Shown: piece after piece, positions 58,200-64,000 of the stretch
Numbering within the stretch: the first letter of the stretch is position 1
How the letters are laid out: every line of letters starts with the position of its first letter
Assembly: GCA_027886185.1 (NCBI GenBank)
Contig: WOAB01000595.1
Coordinates: forward strand, 992,001 to 1,056,000
Direction of reading: 5' to 3'
Length of the DNA stretch: 64,000 nucleotides
Origin: Rheum nobile
Lineage: Eukaryota > Streptophyta > Magnoliopsida > Caryophyllales > Polygonaceae
Position numbers and translations under genes: made by a program
Notes under the pieces: model-generated
The model's input: only the letters and a program-made list of their open reading frames with translations
The model's database searches: none
What the model was told of the DNA's origin: nothing

Positions 58200-60620
58200 T
58201 GTAATATCCCTCATTTTATAAGGATATTTTGGAATTTTTCCAACTCTCGTATTGCACGTCGAATTTATTTCAGAGAAGTTCAGACATTCGGTAATATGTT
58301 TGATCTCTGTAATAATTTTTCTAAGTGAAATAAAATACATTTCGACGTATTTTGGGACTTAATACTCGTTCGTGTACGATTATTTTTATCCGAGGCTAAG
58401 GCCAAGTTGTTCCAATTTACAACGGATGAAAAATGGCCTTGGCGGCGACCGCCGCCAACTAGTCGACGTCATCGTCATCCTCATCTGGCCAAGTGGCTCT
58501 AAAAGCAGCGACCGCCGCCGGAAAGCAGCGACCGCTGCCAGGCACAAAATGGGCGACGACCCCATGTCGACAGCGGCGACCGCCGCCAATGTTGCAGGTT
58601 GTCAGAGGCCTAGCCTCTACATTGCCGGCGATTGGGAGACCTCCGATCTTGGCCATCCACATGCCCCTTGTTGTCTCCCCTGGAGTTTTGGCTATTTAAA
58701 GGAGGGATTGAGAGTTGAATTGATGCACAATCCGAGCTCAGATCTCTCACATTAATCTCGCCGAAAAATCAAGCTTTCACCGGAGAACTTGTAATCGATC
58801 GCCGGAGCTCCATTGGTGTTCATTCCAGTTACAAAGTGAAGCTTTGGAGGCCCTTAGAAGCTTAGAATCCAAAGCAAGCCAAGGGAGCAGCAAAACGATC
58901 GTCGCCGGTGAGATTTATCTTCTCGCATTTTCTGTGCAGTTCGTAGCGGCGCCCGCCGTAAGGCAGGCGGCGACCGCCGCCACGAACAAGCGGCGCCCGC
59001 CGTAAGGCAGGCGGCGACCGCCGCTCAGAGGCCCTTGGTCTGTTTCGGCCTTGTCTTTTGTGGCTTTCGATCGGGCTTCGTTCCTTTCGATTCCTTTCGT
59101 TATTCTTTAGATTCGTACTCGTGTTTGTCGAATCTAACTTAGGATTTCTTTATGGGTCGATCCGAAGGAATCTGTGTTGCCAGATCTGTCCCTGTTTCGA
59201 GCCCGGAAATCCCATCGTCATCTTTAAGCTTCTGCAGATTTAAGGCAAGTGGCGGTTCGCTCTTGCTCATCATTCCATATTTCAATTAATTATCAATTGT
59301 TTAATTGTTAATTAGTTTGGGATAATTTACTGTTTTCGTTGGGAACAGTTTTGATAACTGTTTGTGATTTTAAAAAGATATTATAATAGGTTGTATATCT
59401 GTTAGAACAACACTATTATATATAAATATATGTGATTAAATACAGATATTATGATAGGTTGTATATCTGTTAGATCAATGCTATCATATCTATTATTTGG
59501 CCGCGATGGCATTGATGTGGATTATTACTGCGTTCGTAACTGTTTAGTTAGAACGAGTATTCATAGGAACGCTATGTACCTTGTGGGGGTTTAGCTGTTT
59601 CTTTATAACTGGTGCTTGGTGGATTTTTCCCCAGTACTCTCTCTGGTCATGACCATGCCCTTACTCAGGGTTGGTGCACTTAGCTAGTGCCAAATCTTTT
59701 GGGATTTATTCCCTCTGGTATCTCTTGTGAGGAGATACGATATCTCTTGTGAGGAGATCTGATATCTCTTGTGGGGAGATCTGATATCTCTTGTGGGGAT
59801 ATTTAAAAGCTTATAACGTGATGATCATTTTGGAATTAAATGAGATAAGTTCCATTGTCGCACATAATTAATATACCTTCGGCGAGTAGTGCAGCTAGGC
59901 AATAGTACAGCTAGGAAATCTCGTCTTAACTTTTAAATCGCTCGTATGCGATGCTGTGATTGTGTGATTATTTATGTTCCCAAACATTTGTCATGTTTCC
60001 GATAAGACTCATTTCGTTGGAGTCTTCTTCTGGGATTGATTGCTGTGAGACTCGGTCTCCAGAATCTTCTCTTGATCATGTCTTTTCATGTATTCTAGTA
60101 GGAGTATGGTGGTTGACTATCGTTATCGACTGTTATTCGAGAGATGATGAGTCTAACCTAATACGTCTACTTCGAACCACTCTGCTTTGTACCCTTGCTT
60201 AGTCTTTCATTAGACTAACCAACCGAAATTGTTCTCTGCATGGTTGACTGGTGTCATCCGTTCGATTCGGCACATCAGATAAGTTGCCATCCCGTGAAGG
60301 CTAGAACGACTATAGAGGCAAACGGTGTTTTGACAAGTGATCCAGGTTGAGATCCTTGGCGGGTGATCATTGCGATCAAGACCCTTTTGTTGGTTACTTA
60401 AAGACTTCCGCTGTAATGAACCTGATTTTGTATTTTGGTTGTATTTCGGATTATGGATGTAATGTCGAAATAATGATTTTAATCGAAGGTTATGATATTT
60501 TGTATCATAATTGTTGTTTGATGATTTATATCAACTGGTAAAGCCTTGGGTGACATCAGACAGAACGTCTGAGGTCACTGGCGATAATGCCTTCAAGGTT
60601 ATATATTTGGGGGTGTTACA
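58200..60620 (+). mobile_element. Solo LTR (chromovirus family) in the duplicated segment
   Basis: 2421 bp, TGTAATATCCCTC...GGGGGTGTTACA, with the 5-bp duplication GGAGG at 58195-58199 and 60621-60625. The unoccupied copy at 52.1 kb confirms the exact insertion site. TATA-like GCTATTTAAAGG lies near 58690. GC-rich GCGGCGACCGCCGCC clusters lie at about 58440-58590 and 58945-59025. GATATCTCTTGTG(A/G)GGAGAT is repeated four times around 59720-59800. Confidence 0.9.
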
Positions 60621-60704
60621 GGAGGGTACCACAATAGAAACTACGATCATTGTCTACTTTTGGCCGTTCGATTTTGCACCGTTTTTTTTGTTTTTGCACC
60701 AGGT

Positions 60705-60960
60705 TTTAAACGCCATCAGGTAGCGTTTACTTTTTTTTAAACACCACTATGTGGTTTTTAAATTTATTTGTATTTTTTGGGATTTATTGAGATTTAAAAA
60801 AAAAATGGTTCAATTGGACCGATTCCAATTGTAAACGCTACGGTGTAGCGTTTAAAATTAGAATCAGTCCAATCGAACCAATTTTGAATTCTATACGCTA
60901 CTACGTAGCGCTTAGAATTCAAACGGTCACTTTTAAACGCTACGTCGTAGCGTTTAAAAG
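60705..60960. repeat. Subterminal palindrome array of copy 2
   Basis: Five imperfect palindromes near 60705, 60738, 60832, 60893 and 60934, for example AAACGCTACGTCGTAGCGTT. Confidence 0.8.
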
Positions 60961-61071
60961 TGATCGTTTGAATTCATCAACAGTCGAATTCCCCACACTT
61001 GTATATATTTGTTTCTTTCATACGACTTCTTCACATGTACACAATTCCAAAGCACAATAGTAAGAGAGAGA

Positions 61072-62196
61072 ATGTCGTTCTCAAGCGTAGTCGATGGGCC
61101 CGGTCATGAATCGATTAGTGAAAATTATGTACTGGTACGTATATTGTGGATTTAATATTATTATGTTTGTGTACAATAGTTAGTTGTAAATTATATTTTG
61201 TAGATATTATATGTATGTTAGTGCACATTATTAGTTGTAAATTCTATACCAGAGATATTGTATGTATATTAGTATAGAATATCAGTAATAAATTATATTG
61301 ACTATGTTATTGTAGAATATTAGTATATGTTTTTTCATTAGAACATCGTGTTACTGTATAAATGTGATAAATTATGTAATTAGTGTAAAATTGGAAAATA
61401 TTTATTTAAATTTAGAGATGATACCAAATGGCAGAGTTATAGGGGGTGAAAGCATGCTAGTCCAACTAAAATTCCACTAGTCAAGGATTTGAGTGTTCTT
61501 CGTAAGAGTTTCGAGTCATTAATCTGAAGAGTTGAAGCTTTAATTTCCGAGTTTCTTATGTTCGAATGAAACTTATGTTAGGGTTTTGATAAAAAAAATC
61601 CCTGGTAGCGTTAAAAATTAGCGTAGAATTGGAAAGTACTGTATTTATTTAAATTTAGGTGAGTGAGGAGAATGGACAAATGTTTAAATTTTCTACGTGT
61701 ATCATATTTGCGCCATGATTATTAGGGTAGAACATTAGGTTAGGTATAGAACACTTTGTTAATGTAGAACACGAGTATTTATCTTAGTTTGTATTTATGC
61801 ATATTTATAATGAATACCAATGTTTGTGAAGTAAATAGGATGATTCTAGTTCCACCAACATTGCGAGTGCCGATTTTTCTTCGCATTTTACTACAAATGA
61901 GGAATGGGGTGATAGACGGAGTATGATTCAATGGGTTCGTTCAGTGGGCAAGGAACTGAACATTTTGATTGTCATACAAAAATCACGGGGTCGAAAGGTG
62001 ATACTATCATGTGAGAAGTCTGGATCATACAGACCGGTGAAGAATAAGGCGGTGGAAGGTTCCGAGCCAACCCCTAAATCGAACCGGTCAACGAGGACAA
62101 AGAAGAGTGAGTGCCCGTTTGAGATGCACAGGTTGTTATCAAAAGAGAGTAAGTTGAGCTTAAAGGTCATCTGTGGATGGCACACTGCACCTACAA
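61072..62196 (+). pseudogene. MULE transposase N-terminal part (copy 2), truncated
   Basis: Exon 1 at 61072 (MSFSSVVDGPGHESISENYV) is followed by an intron rich in AATATTAGTATA words. The second exon, from about 61842, reads ASADFSSHFTTNEEWGDRRS, then WVRSVGKELNILIVIQKSRG and a zinc-binding stretch with CEKSGSY and KSECPFEMHRL...CGWH. This is the FAR1/MULE-type N-terminal DNA-binding region missing from copy 1. The frame ends at a deletion junction near 62190-62196; the catalytic and OTU parts are absent. Confidence 0.7.
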
Positions 62197-63554
62197 GCAT
62201 AAACAACATCAATGTTACGAGTAACCATTACAAGCTAATCACCAAATTTAATAGAATCATGTACTTACATACTTACGCCGATACTCATCAAGGACGTGGC
62301 GGTAACTCCGAATCCGAGATGGATCCCGTGAAGGGGGGCATAATACCCAATACCATGCCGCTCGTCGGTCATCGTCGGCTCTCCTAACCTGGGGATGCAG
62401 ATGTCCGGGAAACCAAGGAAAGTACGCCCATATCCACATCTACAATCGTCACAAAATAAATTTAAACCCTAATTTTTTAAATGATAGTTTTAAAGTTCGG
62501 TGCAATATACAAAGATTAAAAGATTAGCGACGTTTTACCTGGAGTAGCAAACAACAACCAGCTATGCTCTTGGCCTTCCCACGTGAAGCCTCACCTAGGT
62601 TCCTGTACAGGCAGGCGAGAACTCCGGCTCCCCAGGCCGTCCGCTGGGTACGCTCATGATCCATACACAACGGAAACAACTGACACTTCAGCTTGCTCAT
62701 GGACTTGTTCACAAACAAGCTGGACCCGAGCAAGTGGAATAAATACCCTGCTACACAAGACATGGGGTCCTCGCCCAACAAAATCATCCAACGGACATCA
62801 AACACAAAGTCCCATGCATCAATCCCAGCTGTCTTCACCCACTTCTTCACCTCCTTTGGGTCGTAGTAAAAAACCTCCTGCCATAAATCGGCCAATGCCC
62901 CGTCATCTAGTACCGCACTAACGGTAATCTCGCCCCACGAAAAATGGAAGTTGTTGGTCTCTGGATGCCACCTCTCTACAAAAGCAGAAATGAGGACGTG
63001 GTCCACACTTCCAAACTGAAATGCGTGGAGTCCGGTCAACTCGCTCAGTGAAGCGTAATGCCACCAGCTACCCTCCACCACCTCCCCTCTGGGAATAAGG
63101 CGGTGCCGTCTCCAGAAATCGAGATAGCGTGGACATGTATGAACCTTCATACGACGAGGGGCCTCCCTGGGATCGTGCCATATCCGATGCGCAATGTGCT
63201 GGTCGAAGGATGACATAAGCTCACCGTTCCCCACACCATAAGGAGGTTCAGGACGGGCGTCACGGCGGGATGGAGAGAGGGAGGGTTGGGAATTGGGTCG
63301 GGAATGGGGTCGAGAATGGGGTCGGGAACAGGCTCATGCTGGGGCGAGTCCTCCATGCCAATATCAACGTCGTCCAATCCAGGGACGGGATCATCGCTAT
63401 GGACGGGACATCGAGACTTCTTCTTCTTCTTCTGCCCGAAAACATCTACCCTCGTTCGCTTGCGGGCATAAGCAGTAACGCGGCGGAGCTCCGTATCCCG
63501 TCCATACGAGCAAAATCGTCGTCGAAAACCATATACTATATCCTGTTTAATCAA
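62197..63554 (-). pseudogene. Plant mobile domain gene (copy 2), truncated
   Basis: The N-terminus at 63554 (MIKQDIVYGFRRRFCSYGRD) is nearly the same as copy 1. A basic run (QKKKKKSR) is followed by PDPILDPIPDPIPN, then the PMD at about 63220-62570: WWHYASLSELTGLHAFQFGS, HPETNNFHFSWGEIT. It lacks about 18 residues directly after GEIT that copy 1 has (TLHDVERIMGMSIEGYA), an in-frame deletion. Exon 2 (62439-62270, MWIWAYFPWFPGH) is present; exon 3 and the C-terminus are lost at the 62190 junction. A frameshift separates the N-terminal part from the PMD near 63240. Confidence 0.75.
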
Positions 63555-64000
63555 AAAATTATTTCTTTTGAGTTACATTTGGTTTATACATTCAATGTGA
63601 AGTTTATTTATACTTTTACTGGAAATAATTTACTTAAATATAATATTTTTTTATTTTTTTCATTTAAATTATAAAAATATTTTTCTAATCATTAATATTT
63701 CAAAATGAGATAAATTATCAATTAAGATAAAATAAATTTAGTTATGTTTTTAAATTAATTTAATAAAGCTACTTTTTTCCATTAATTTAAATTATTATTT
63801 ACTTATTTTCTTTGATTTAATTTTTTTTATTTAGTTATAATTTACTTAATACTATTATTTATATTTTTCTTTGATTTAAATTATAATAAATCTATATTTC
63901 CAACTTTAATATTTTAAAATGGTATAAATTATCAGTATCATTTCATACATCTATAATCAATCTATATTTCCAACTTTAGTTATAATTTACTCTTTCATTT
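63555..64000. other. AT-rich arm of copy 2
   Basis: No gene. The reverse complement resembles 39760-40120 of copy 1. Confidence 0.7.

Larger units (their letters stand above)
60662..64000. mobile_element. Mutator-like element with PMD and transposase genes (copy 2, inverted and deleted; runs off window)
   Basis: Starts with GGCCGTTCGATTTTGCACCG, matching the right terminal repeat of copy 1. Five palindromes follow at 60705-60960. It has transposase exons (plus strand) and a PMD gene (minus strand), with the middle of the element deleted at about 62190. The left end of the element lies beyond 64000. Its target was the duplicated 52.1-kb segment. Confidence 0.8.

Overview
This is nuclear DNA from a flowering plant, most likely a eudicot. 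The evidence is plant-only gene and transposon families (a mitochondrial P-class PPR gene, FAR1-type Mutator elements, plant mobile domain genes, a Tekay-like chromovirus, a RepHel Helitron), GT-AG introns and AT-rich spacers. No bacterial or organellar features were seen. Calls rest on reading the bases and recalling protein families; no database search was run.

About 90 percent of the window is transposable elements, many nested. (1) 1-5.94 kb is the remnant of a FAR1-type Mutator-like transposase gene (copy 1), split by two LTR-like insertions with perfect 5-bp target duplications (1805-3150, 3347-4148). (2) 5.94-15.38 kb is a Tekay-like Ty3/gypsy chromovirus with a truncated 5' LTR, an extra intact 258-codon ORF before gag, a gag-pol frame with six stops, and a full 2.17-kb 3' LTR. 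A solo LTR follows at 15388-16631. (3) 16.6-19.0 kb is a decayed reverse-strand gene with Ulp1 (C48) protease features. (4) 19.09 to about 37.7 kb is a reverse-strand Helitron. It has a textbook 3' terminus, accessory genes (an intact small spliced gene, an unknown broken gene and a broken B3-domain gene), a broken Rep-helicase gene split by a 3.15-kb solo LTR, and an RPA1-like gene. (5) 38.39-47.15 kb is a second kind of Mutator-like element, inserted into the RNase H region of a LINE-type remnant. It carries a plant mobile domain gene and, converging on it, a transposase gene with a C-terminal OTU cysteine-protease domain; its ends and middle are filled with imperfect palindromes.

(6) 47.6-52.1 kb is the only clearly host-gene island: an intact PPR gene (48018-49226, +) and a small three-helix membrane protein gene (51578-51934, -). 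(7) 52.1-58.0 kb holds a candidate hAT-like element full of tandem repeats and a truncated second FAR1 transposase copy on the reverse strand. (8) 58.0-60.66 kb is an LTR fragment, a duplicated piece of the 52.1-kb sequence and another solo LTR. (9) 60.66-64 kb is a second, internally deleted and inverted copy of the PMD/OTU Mutator-like element, running off the window.

Several coding remnants can be read across their insertions and introns, so the order of events can partly be inferred. The most unusual signals are the palindrome arrays in the PMD/OTU Mutator-like element, a GC-rich motif cluster upstream of the TATA-like box in four LTRs that appear to belong to different families, and the intact small gene inside the otherwise broken Helitron.
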